The notes below the pieces were generated by a model. It was not told the DNA's origin. It ran no database searches and saw nothing but the letters and a program-made list of their open reading frames with translations. A program made the translations under genes and the position numbers. This document shows positions 56,468 to 64,000 of a stretch of DNA of 64,000 bases, one piece after another. The number at the start of each line of letters is the position of its first letter. Within the stretch, counting starts at the first letter, position 1. Source of the stretch: Mastigias papua (lineage: Eukaryota; Cnidaria; Scyphozoa; Rhizostomeae; Mastigiidae); NCBI GenBank assembly GCA_964019165.1, contig OZ025283.1, positions 2,611,501 through 2,675,500 on the forward strand. Direction: 5' to 3'.

Positions 56468-57050
56468 TAGTCAGTCACTTGATCTTATACTCCATGAATA
56501 CTGAGAGTAATCACAACATAAAAAGCATAACATTTCTTTCCCTGTCATTCCTTGTTTAACGTATGTCTCAATGCTTTTTCTGAGATCATTGTCATTTTTC
56601 CATTCATCCTTTCTAAAATATTCTCTGTGCCATTTTGAGACAAATGTTTATAAAAAAGTGGGAAATTGCGGAAACCACGTGCAAGGCATTATGGTATACT
56701 GTGGCAGTGAAAGGGCAGAAGACATTTGATTTGAGTTTCATTATAAAATGAGTTGAATTTTGGTTTGACCGTTTTGTCATTGATTTGTTTTCATTCCATA
56801 ATAGCATTTTATTTCATGTTATTTTTACTTTAAACAACATTTTCTCTCAAAATTAAACTCAATTTGCTTTAAAACGTATTTTTTTGTTCAATTTAAGTAG
56901 CAATGTGTTATATTTGATAGATAAAACTGAATGGCAGTGATAGGCCACCATATATGTGTAAATACAATGGTGCAAAAATGGGATTTTGAGCTCCTCCACA
57001 GCTCGCGCTTCGTGCTCGACTGCTGTGCAGCAGGAGTTTATAAGAAACTG
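56468..57050. other. AT-rich flank before the composition boundary
   Basis: No gene. At 57037-57064 TATAAGAAACTG occurs twice in a row, and directly after it base composition changes to G/T-rich. The repeat is a candidate junction. Confidence 0.5.
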
Positions 57051-57063
57051 GTATATAAGAAAC

Positions 57064-58130
57064 TGTGTGTAGTGTTGTGGGTTATTGGTGCATGTGGGGC
57101 GTGTGTGTGCAGGGTGTGCGGGTGTGTGCGTGTCGGGGTGCAGGTTGTCGTGTGGGTTGGATCCCAGAATGTGAGCGGGTGGGTGAATGGTTAGGTATAA
57201 AGGGCGTGTGGGAGTGATGGGTTTCGTGGCATCAGGTCGATATTAGCTCCATGTCATATGCAATCAAGTGCCAAACAGGCGCCTTCAGAGCGGCACGGGG
57301 TGTGGTATGTTTAGCCGGTGCACAGGCATGTTGTTTTTTGTGTCCCATAAGTGGAGGTAGAGGGATGTGAGGTGGATATAAATGTGTGGGGTGTGGGACG
57401 GGATGTTGGTGCATGGGTAGGGTAGGCGTCTATGTGCGAATCTGCGAGATACGTGTGTTCGAGACATGTACGTGATGTTTGACTGCATGTCCGTGGATTG
57501 GGTTGCAGATAGTTACACTGCTCATGTGCCACCTGGATTTTTTGTTTGCGCATGATATCTCCCACATGTGAGGAGGTGGAGTGAGGGGTGTGTATAAGTA
57601 TGAAGTGGGATGGGATAGTGAGATGTAACCGTGCTGCTAGTCGGACCGGTTGCATGTATCAGTAGTTATGTGTAACCATATGTAACCGTATACAATCGCA
57701 TTTATCCGCATTTATCCGCTTGTATCCGTAGTTAATCTCTCGCACGCTTGTAGGGTAATACCAATCTTACATGCTTAGAGTTGCTAGGTGGATGGATAAG
57801 AGAGGAAACATTGTGTCTAGAATGGCTACATGAATCACTGGGTTGTGGAAGGATAATGTAGGGTCTGAGGTGTCATACACACATATGCTGCGTGGTACAC
57901 ATGAGTGCACCGTAAACTACCTGATGTTTGATCTGTCAAAGTGCGTGTGTCGACCAGAGTTTCCTATGCGGGTCGATCAACATGTGTGGCTCCTTTTGTG
58001 GTTTGATTTGCATATGTGGGAGGAGGTGAGGAATGTGCGTATGGTTCAGGAATGCGAAACATGCTGAGACTTGCTGACGGGTGGGTGGAGCCTTGTACAT
58101 GCAGAAGTTTATTGTCGTATACATATTTGC
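57064..58130. other. G/T-rich non-coding start of the foreign block
   Basis: No convincing gene; long minus-strand frames at 57232-57655 are low-complexity shadows of GT-rich DNA. Contains TATA-like GGTATAAAGGG (57194) and TGTATAAGTATG (57590), and short repeats of ATTTATCCGC (57699-57720). Confidence 0.5.
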
Positions 58131-58174
58131 GTGCTCTTAACCCTCGAGTGATTGTGCTCTTATCCCTCTAATGT
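58131..58174 (+). promoter_or_regulatory. Two copies of the shared upstream motif
   Basis: GTGCTCTTAACCCTCGAGTG (58131-58150) and a diverged GTGCTCTTATCCCTCTAATG (58155-58174), about 70-110 bp before the first ATG of the large plus-strand gene. The same motif lies in the same orientation relative to the gene upstream of the minus-strand gene ending at 63317. Confidence 0.7.
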
Positions 58175-58241
58175 CTATTGTCTGTTTTGTGGTGATATAT
58201 TTGTCTGTGTTTTTTACGTAGCTGGAGAAGATTGAAGGGCC

Positions 58242-60651
58242 ATGATGATGGTGGACAAGCGAGAAGACGAGATTCAGCAGATGTCAGATGGGGAGAGCAG
58301 TGGCGAGAGTGTGGTGGTGGAGGATGGGGATGTGGATTCCCTGACAGGCAAGATGGTGTAGTCAATGATGGGAGCAAAGGATGGTGAGACTGCCTGTTGC
58401 TACGATCTTATTGATGCAACGATATGTGATATGAGTGATACGATGTTGTATCGGGTCGGAGAGGGATGTATCGAGTGCGATGAGATGGATGCTAGTTTGC
58501 GGGTGGAGCAGAGACGGGATATGGAGGGTGAGATGTTTCCCGTTACTGGGGTTCTTATGGATGGGGGATGTCTGCTGCCGTAAGGTGGTGCTGGAGCTGT
58601 TCTCGCATTACATGGCGTTGGATGATGAGGAGAGGATGGGACTGATGGACAGGGTTCGCTGGTTCTATCTGCGCTTTCTCAATCGTATGTCTGCCAAGGT
58701 GGGATGTCGTGTGTTTGTTGTTCCCAGGTGTGCCGTGTACGTGATTGTGTCGAGGACGAGGAGGTGTGGTACAGAGAATGAGTGGATTCCCGAGATCGAG
58801 GTGTCATGTGGGCGAAAGTGCAGGGTGGTGTTGGACACTTCCAGAGAGTGTAGGGAGTATATTCGCAGGTTTGTGCTGTATATTTTTGGTCTGGATATGG
58901 TGTCAGGTATGACGATATACACGTCTATGATTACTAGGTTCTGTGTGGAGACGTTTGACTGGAACGAGATGGTGGGAGACTGGGTGTGTACTGTGGGGGA
59001 GGATGATGACTGTTGGATTTATCTCTGTCCCATGATCTCATTGCGGTGTCTGCCCCTTGCGACGAATGAGGAGGCTATTCCTCCATATTTCGAGGGGATT
59101 AATCTCAGAGGACCAAGGACGGCGTTCTCTGTGGATTGTAATGTCAGGGGGTATGCTGATGTCTTTAAGTTTGATATGTTTCGATTGTATGAGAGTAGGA
59201 CTGCCGGGGTGGTCGTGGACGGAAAGGTGACCGAGTGCTGGTGTTTTGCCTGTTATGATGTTGTTCGTAAGGTGTGTCTGAAGCTGCCGCTGAGTGATGG
59301 GGAGTGTAAGAAGCCTGTTTGTAATGAGTGTCGGTTAGCGCACGGGTTGCCCGTGCGTTATCCATTGTATTCTGCTGAGTGTGTACATCAGGAGATTGGG
59401 CTGAGATTTATGGGTGAGAGGGAGCACGATTATTGTTGTCCCTGGTATGAGCCTGAGGAGGGTAGGGTTGATAGGAGTGTGTTGGAGAGGTTGCTTGTCA
59501 ACTCTGACTGGGGTGGTGGTCATATCACTGGTGGTGAGAATGACGGACCTGGTGGGGGTGCGTTTGTAAAGTATGATTGTATGAAATGTACTAGTGAGAC
59601 GTTGATTGATGAGTATATCAGGTTGAATGTGTCTGTGAGTGGAGGTTGTTGGACCTGTTGCCATGTGTCCTATGTGGTCTGAGGATGTCGTCTTGGCGTC
59701 TGTGTTGAGGATGTTGCCTATGATCGGTGATTGGTCGGATGTTGGGGGAAAGTTGGTCAAGGGGCCGTGGCATGTCGAGTATGTTCCCAGCGCAGATTAT
59801 CAGTGTGTTGGGTGTATCCAGAATATGTGTGCCGATGGGATGGGAGGTATGATGAGTGGTGGGAGGCTATTGATGATGGTAAGGATAAGACAGAGCGGTG
59901 TAGGTATGTGGAGTTGGGAGGGAACTGGCCCAGTGATGAGATGGGGTATGCGATGGAGTGCCCATATGATGCGTGTGGTGCGCACAGTAGGAGTGTGGAT
60001 AATGAGGAGGGGGGAAAGACTGTTGTGTTGTATGAGGTGTTGCGTCAGGATCTGGTGCTGGCTATGGCCCTGTTCGATGAGGCTGAGTATGTGACCAAGT
60101 ACAGGGAGATTAAGATTCTCTTTGCGGGGAAACCCCGTCATGTGGAGGTTATGAGGGTGGAGTTGGAGTTGTATCGAGTGACAAAATATGATTATGTAAA
60201 GCGCGGAGGGACAAGCGATACCGATATGTTCTCGTGGTTGCAGTACAGCAGGCGGTGCAAGGACTACCAGCATGATAACATGAGACTTATAGAGCCTAGT
60301 GTGTCGTTTGCAAATGCTGAGAGGGACTTTAAAGAGTATTCTAAATCTGGTGGTAACATGATGAAACGGGTGCTGTCTAGGGTGGCCTTTATGTCTACTG
60401 CGAAGGAGATGCCGTACTGTCCTGGTACACAGTCGTACAGGATGTACTACGAGGACAAGAGGCGATCTCGGCTCTATGGAGAGGTGGCGTTCTCAGCGAG
60501 AGAGAATATGGTCAAGTCTGTTAGATATCGTGCTGCTGCAGGGACACATTTGTTTGGACAGCCGTCGTTGTGTGTTGGTGACATAGCGGAGCTCGTTGGC
60601 TATTTGTCTAACGAGGAGGGTGACGAGAAAGAGATCAGGAACAGGAGATGA
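58242..60651 (+). pseudogene. Large unrecognised gene of the foreign block, broken
   Basis: Coding-like sequence runs for about 2.4 kb in one direction but in changing frames. A 39-codon start frame opens at 58242 (acidic, Ser/Glu-rich) and ends at a TAG (58359-58361). The same frame then stays open to about 58583. The frame moves near 58575 into 58435-59682, moves again near 59640 into a frame starting 59639, and returns near 59815 to the frame 59731-60651. Fragments are rich in Cys, Arg, Asp and aromatic residues with several C-x2-C pairs (PVCNEC, DCMKCTS). No signal peptide, membrane span or known catalytic motif was seen. The product would exceed 750 residues. TGA ends it at 60649-60651, with AATAAA 13 bp later. 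Sequencing indels are the main alternative to true decay. Confidence 0.6.
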
Positions 60652-60663
60652 GGGAAGGACACA

Positions 60664-60669
60664 AATAAA
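60664..60669 (+). terminator. Polyadenylation signal AATAAA
   Basis: 13 bp after the stop of the large plus-strand gene; the close spacing is typical of compact viral genomes. Confidence 0.55.
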
Positions 60670-61115
60670 CAGACGTGATGCTGACTAGATATATGTAATG
60701 CTTAAATATGATGAAACAAAATTTTTTCTACACATATTTGTTGTTACAATACCATATATGTAGGCTAATTTATTCGTGTGATTCTGCCTTGGTCGATTTT
60801 ATTTGTGTTTGTGTCCTTTCTTTGATGTGATATTACGGGTTTATGAGGTGACAGCCTATCCTGCACACCGATCATATGGGAATGTCCACAAAGTTGCAGG
60901 CCTTACTGCAGAATTTGTATATGGCTCTGGTTACTTTTTGGGCTCCGCCATCGCTCTCGTTGTTGGCGTGAGTCATGGTACTGTTGTCGTCGGGCTGCAG
61001 GCTTGTGACATTTAGCAGCCACTACTTGTCGCTCGTTCGTGTTTCCTCCACCGTGTATGAGTGGCAAGGACAGCGGTGGTTTGCCGTCTGTGCTGTCCCC
61101 ACTCGTTGTGAGTAG
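60670..61115. other. Intergenic, with open minus-strand frame past the next gene's stop
   Basis: On the minus strand, the frame of the gene ending at 61116 remains open for about 70 codons after its TAA, and another frame (about 60880-61010) is also protein-like with two Cys residues. The minus-strand gene may once have extended to about 60.87 kb. Confidence 0.4.
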
Positions 61116-61679
61116 TTATTTTCTGTATACTAGCAGCTCTATTTTGTCTACGGCGTGCCGCAGTGAGTGCTCTTTGCGTAGGGCCACTTGCGTCCAGGCG
61201 ACACTGGGGTTGGAGACATTTCCGAAGACGTGGTTGTCATCTGTCCTTACTCGTAGACCTATCTCTCTGCCTAGACAGAAGCGGGAGGCTATGGTGTTGA
61301 TCTCTAGTAGGTCCTGTTTCAACCCATAACTCAGTAGTTCGAATATCATCTCGTGTTGTCTGGTGTCTGGTATGTAGATTATGAATGTGTTGATGTCCTG
61401 CGGGAGTGACGCATTGTCGTCGGTGTCTGGCCCATCTGTCTTGTCTGCTGGCGTGTTGTCTGCTAGACATTGGTTGTACAGTCTGCAGTTTTCTGACGAG
61501 CTCTTGCAGAATATTTCCTGTACTTTGTCTTTGTTTTCTGCTGTGGATATGACGAATAGAAACGCTGTCAGTGCCACGCAGCAAAGACAGTTTAGTGTTA
61601 GTAATCTGATCATATTTCTGCGTACGGAGAGAATATCCTGCCTGTGTGAGGTGAGTGAAATCCAGAGTGATAGTGTCAT
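61116..61679 (-). CDS. Unrecognised small membrane-anchored or secreted protein
   Basis: 187 codons. One strongly hydrophobic stretch at residues 26-45 (LLTLNCLCCVALTAFLFVIS) follows a basic segment, a signal-anchor or signal peptide. The ATG at residue 23 would give a more usual signal start. The outer part has Cys residues (EIFCKSSSENCRLYNQC, RFCLGRE) that could form disulfides. This architecture (short cytosolic end, single N-terminal span, Cys-bearing ectodomain) is common in virion envelope proteins, but no family was recognised. A TATA-like box CTATATAAAAAAATC lies about 25 bp before the ATG at 61679. The frame stays open past its stop (see the following interval), so the protein may be prematurely ended. 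Confidence 0.55.
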   Translation of the reverse strand: MTLSLWISLTSHRQDILSVRRNMIRLLTLNCLCCVALTAFLFVISTAENKDKVQEIFCKSSSENCRLYNQCLADNTPADKTDGPDTDDNASLPQDINTFIIYIPDTRQHEMIFELLSYGLKQDLLEINTIASRFCLGREIGLRVRTDDNHVFGNVSNPSVAWTQVALRKEHSLRHAVDKIELLVYRK

Positions 61680-61692
61680 GGATATGCGGTGA

Positions 61693-61706
61693 TTTTTTTA
61701 TATAGA
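61693..61706 (-). promoter_or_regulatory. TATA-like box before the membrane-protein gene
   Basis: The minus strand reads CTATATAAAAAAATC, ending about 10-15 bp from the start codon region. CACTCGAGGGG lies further upstream (about 61728), sharing the CTCGAGGG core of the recurring motif. Confidence 0.5.
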
Positions 61707-61941
61707 GGGTGGGGCGGTGATATATTCACCCCTCGAGTGTGACTGGTGTAGTGGTAATGATGGGTGTTTTTTCGTGTCGTTGTGAGAGTGACTCTGAAAA
61801 ACAAAAAAAAAGTTTGTGAGCGAAAAAATTGACAGCAATAGCTATATCAAATCATTCAACAAGTTGCGTATAAAAATATAGTAAGGGATGATAGTATAAA
61901 AAGAGCATAATGAGTCAAAACAAAATAGAGAATGTCTGTTC
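61707..61941. other. Intergenic, A/T-rich with TATA-like words
   Basis: Contains AGTATAAAAAGAGCATAATG at 61891-61912 on the plus strand, whose ATG opens a 109-codon frame antisense to the basic ORF below; that frame is probably a shadow. Confidence 0.4.
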
Positions 61942-62348
61942 TTATTTCTTTCTTGGGGTCTTGGTTGGCGGCTCCTCATCATCATCTGAGATGATCTGCT
62001 GTTTCGAATCCGTCAGAGTTGTCTGCAGGTTGGCGTATATGTTGCCTCCTCTCCGTCGGCTCTGTCGTCGTCGTATGACACTAGCGAGTCGTCTGATGTT
62101 AGCGGTGGTGTCGGACTCTTCTGCTGCTGTCGTTTTTGGAGGGGACATGTCTTCTCTCATCTCTTTTGTGTTGTCTTGGCCTTCGGTATATCTGTCTCTT
62201 CTGTTTTGCTGTCGTATGGAATTGTTTGCTGGTCTATAACGGCAAATGATGTCGTAGACTGTTGTGGCGGCATTGTTACCGGTGTGTGTGGCTGTAGTTC
62301 ATCAGGAAACGTGATCTGTCGGATGGTGGATCCCGATGACTGTGGTCA
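61942..62348 (-). pseudogene. Disordered basic C-terminal tail or separate small gene
   Basis: The 72-codon frame 61942-62160 (starting MREDMSPPKTTAAEE) has RRRQSRRRGG, then acidic SDDDEEPP and KTPRKK, a nuclear-targeted or nucleic-acid-binding composition. Its frame is open upstream to about 62300 without ATG. The frame of the gene ending at 62346 is also open for about 60 codons after that gene's TGA. So this may be the C-terminal tail of that gene, separated by a stop and a frameshift, or its own gene. Confidence 0.45.
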
Positions 62349-63317
62349 TGATAGCGTCAGTCGTGTGAAGACCGGGTTTGCAAACTTGCCGCACATCGGG
62401 GCTCCGTAGGCTGATTTGCGAAAGATCTTGTCTGTCGTGCTCAGTTCTTGAATGTTTGGGTCCACGTATATCTCGTCAGAGTGTAGTTGATATTTGAGGG
62501 CCAACTGGTACTGGTGGCTTTCGCAGGATGGCTGGACTCCCGGCATATATCCCTGCAGGGTGGTGTTGCTGGCTAGATGGTATTTTAGGAATACCGATGC
62601 ATCGGCTGGGCTTAGGGCTATTGCTCCGATGCTGTCATAGCTGTATCCGGCCCCATTTGTTCGTGCAATGATTGCTCCTATTCCCCCTACTCTGTCGTAG
62701 AAATTGTCGTCGGTCCATATGTACATTCCTCGCTTGTGTGGGGGGCAGTTGATGATTGTTGGTAGTAGCAGATCGTACTGGCGTTTGCTTGTCTGGGGGT
62801 GCACAAAGCTTGATAGTACGATGTATCCTGGTTCGTCTGGAAGCTGGTTGTCTAGTGTTCTGATGGCATGTTTGTTCTTGAACCTGTGGTTTTCCTGCAG
62901 TATTTTCAGTCGTGCTTTTGCGCTGAATTCTGTCTGTTGTGAGTCTGTGGTCTGGTGGTGCGGTGTATTTCTCTGCTGTGCTAGACTGTATGTCTTTGCT
63001 GCTTGGTGGCATTTCTGTTTGAAGAGTAGAGAGGTGTCTAGTAACGCATGAAATAGTTTTGGCAATACGTTGTTTGTGAGTTGAACAGAGTTTCTTGTGG
63101 TTATCGTCTCCTCATCTAAGTTGTTTCTCTGCAAAGAGTGTGTGTGAATGTTCGTCTTGAGTGTCATTTGTGGCATCATTTCTGTCTGATCTGTTTTCCT
63201 TCTGAACTTGGTAAATTCGGCTGTTAGAATGTACTCTGAGATTTGCTTTGTTGTCTGGTCCTTTTTTGTTTGCTGTATGCAGATTTTATCCGACCCCTGT
63301 AGATTTATGAGTTCCAT
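62346..63317 (-). CDS. Unrecognised 323-residue protein of the foreign block
   Basis: The frame starts MELINLQGSDKICIQQ at 63317. The N-terminal half is Thr/Gln/Asn-rich with charged helices. The C-terminal half is compact, with PGYIVLSSF, RGMYIWTDDNFYDRVGG, GAIIARTNGAGYSYDS, GVQPSCES and YGAPMCGKFANPVF, looking like a folded beta-rich domain. No membrane span or catalytic motif was identified. A structural (virion) role is only a guess from composition. A TATA-like GGATAAATATG on the minus strand lies about 50 bp upstream. The TGA at 62346-62348 may be premature, since the frame continues open. Confidence 0.6.
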   Translation of the reverse strand: MELINLQGSDKICIQQTKKDQTTKQISEYILTAEFTKFRRKTDQTEMMPQMTLKTNIHTHSLQRNNLDEETITTRNSVQLTNNVLPKLFHALLDTSLLFKQKCHQAAKTYSLAQQRNTPHHQTTDSQQTEFSAKARLKILQENHRFKNKHAIRTLDNQLPDEPGYIVLSSFVHPQTSKRQYDLLLPTIINCPPHKRGMYIWTDDNFYDRVGGIGAIIARTNGAGYSYDSIGAIALSPADASVFLKYHLASNTTLQGYMPGVQPSCESHQYQLALKYQLHSDEIYVDPNIQELSTTDKIFRKSAYGAPMCGKFANPVFTRLTLS

Positions 63318-63522
63318 GACTGGTCGAGATGTTTGAGAGTGAAATTGTGCGAGTAGAAGGCATATTTATCCGTAAAAAGAGCGACGAGAGAGTGACTAGT
63401 TTTATCAGAAAACAAGACAGGAAAAAACCTCGAGTCTGCACGATAGCAAATGGTGCAGTGCAGTTATGCGGATACTTTGTATTGAGGATTTAAATCTCTT
63501 TGTTGTATAGCGAATAGAATAT

Positions 63523-63682
63523 ATGCGGCAAAGGTATGCGTGCCTTTGCTGTGTGAGTATGTATTGTGCCTGCGAGTGTCGAATGAATGCCTATTTTACT
63601 CAAGGGTTAAGAGCATGAATAGAAATGTATTGTACTCGAGGGTTAAGAGTATGAGTATGCGGCAAAGGTATGCGTGCCTTTG
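63523..63682. repeat. Two copies of a 26-bp repeat with internal hairpin
   Basis: ATGCGGCAAAGGTATGCGTG followed by CCTTTG occurs at 63523-63548 and 63657-63682. CAAAGG and CCTTTG can pair around TATGCGTG. Confidence 0.85.
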
Positions 63683-63806
63683 ATGCACGTATTGATGTCG
63701 CTGCACAATGGTTGGTAGATAAGAGGATTAGGGTGAATGAATAGGGATATTGTCTCGGGGGTTAAGAGCATGTTGAATTGACTATTGTTGTGAGGGTTAA
63801 GAGCAT
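63595..63806 (-). promoter_or_regulatory. Four copies of the shared upstream motif
   Basis: The plus strand shows (C/T)AAGGGTTAAGAGCAT at 63601, CTCGAGGGTTAAGAGTAT at 63635, CTCGGGGGTTAAGAGCAT at 63753 and GTGAGGGTTAAGAGCAT at 63790. Read on the minus strand these are TGCTCTTAACCCTCGAG-type, pointing toward the gene that starts at 63317. They may also serve a plus-strand gene beyond the window. Confidence 0.75.
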
Positions 63807-63861
63807 CTAAAAGTGGCGTAATGGTTGATGGACGTGATTGTTCGAGTTATGGGATGGTTTT

Positions 63862-63876
63862 GCCGTATAAATAAGG
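63862..63876 (+). promoter_or_regulatory. TATA box for a gene beyond the window
   Basis: CCGTATAAATAAGGC is a strong TATA match, with no ORF between it and the window end; a short transcript leader with ATG at 63906 has a quickly closed frame. Probably the promoter of the next plus-strand gene. Confidence 0.4.
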
Positions 63877-64000
63877 CTGACATTGTTTTCTAGTGTCTTT
63901 TACAAATGAATTTGAGCTAGATTGAGGGCGAAAAGAGAAGATTTGTGTTGCGGGTATTTTGGATTGCTAGTCGGTACGTACTGTTACTGTTAGTTGGTCT

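Larger units (their letters stand above)
57060..64000. mobile_element. Virus-like or other foreign DNA block, decayed (extends past window)
   Basis: From about 57.06 kb the plus strand is G/T-rich in both intergenic and coding DNA, whichever way genes point, unlike the rest of the window. Genes look intronless and closely spaced, TATA-like boxes sit some 25-50 bp before starts, and a shared upstream motif occurs (58131, 63595-63806). No transposon proteins are present. The predicted proteins match nothing I know. The long genes carry stops and shifts, suggesting an endogenous copy. A large double-stranded DNA virus of invertebrates is the leading guess. Family (nimavirus-like, herpes-like, other) cannot be decided from these proteins. 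Confidence 0.55.

Noticed and set aside
57232..57655. Minus-strand His/Pro/Thr-rich frames
   Set aside because: Low-complexity frames produced by GT-rich DNA, with no start context or conserved features.
59800..60273. 157-codon minus-strand frame in the foreign block
   Set aside because: Antisense to the large plus-strand gene; composition follows from the G/T skew.
61910..62239. Plus-strand 109-codon frame after a TATA-like box
   Set aside because: Antisense to the basic minus-strand ORF, with composition of a shadow; kept only as a note.
62635..63012. 125-codon minus-strand frame
   Set aside because: Out-of-register shadow of the 323-residue gene.
57060..64000. Firm assignment to nimaviruses or herpesviruses
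   Set aside because: The architecture suggests a large DNA virus but no core-gene motif was recognised; naming a family would be guessing.
57060..64000. Maverick/Polinton element
   Set aside because: No polymerase B, integrase, protease or ATPase motif in the visible 7 kb, though they could lie outside the window.

Overview
The window reads as an invertebrate animal nuclear genome. It is AT-rich and intron-bearing, and it is packed with decayed transposable elements of many classes. There are no bacterial operons, ribosome-binding sites, tRNAs or rRNAs. I cannot name the species. The mix of R4/Dong-like, RTE, BEL/Pao, Ty3/gypsy, DIRS, hAT, Kolobok, Harbinger, piggyBac and Tc1 elements suits an aquatic invertebrate or arthropod-like genome. 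No conventional host gene was recognised with confidence. The closest are a MADF gene at about 24 kb and an integrase-core gene at 54.7-56.5 kb, and both may derive from transposons.

Layout, 0-24 kb: a Harbinger transposase with a convergent partner ORF (0.2-2.1 kb); a small inverted-repeat element (2.6-2.9 kb); a BEL/Pao tail fragment (3.4-3.7 kb); a hAT-like element with a minisatellite (4.4-7.2 kb); and a Ty3/gypsy element with both LTRs and a 5-bp target duplication (8301-15308, minus strand). The gypsy reverse transcriptase is split by a 2.8-kb Kolobok-type transposon (10817-13629). SWIM/YqaJ and Harbinger-type remnants follow (15.5-17.8 kb). Next is a piggyBac element (17988-23711) that carries a Tc1 copy and an antisense RTE-type LINE.

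Layout, 24-57 kb: a MADF gene; an antisense LINE with a restriction-like endonuclease (RLE); and two R4/Dong-like LINEs in tandem at (TAA)n arrays. The second LINE has an uninterrupted ORF of over 1,100 codons. Then come a LINE tail, a Mutator-like MITE with a perfect 9-bp duplication, a hAT remnant, a foldback structure, a BEL/Pao integrase, an unrecognised decayed gene, and DIRS and RTE fragments. From 46.0 to 54.0 kb there is a three-level nest: a gypsy gag-protease is split by a BEL/Pao element with 1.14-kb LTRs, and one of those LTRs is split by a Harbinger MITE. DIRS RNase H and a spliced integrase-core gene follow.

From about 57.06 kb to the end the sequence changes abruptly. The plus strand becomes G/T-rich whatever the gene direction. 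Genes are compact and apparently intronless, TATA-like boxes lie close to start codons, and a 17-base motif (TGCTCTTAACCCTCGAG) recurs upstream of genes on both strands in the same orientation relative to the gene. The predicted proteins match nothing I recognise. The large plus-strand gene and the minus-strand genes carry stops and frameshifts with open frame beyond them. The best reading is one edge of an integrated, decaying large DNA-virus-like or other self-replicating element. This is the most promising undescribed system in the window; its family is unresolved.
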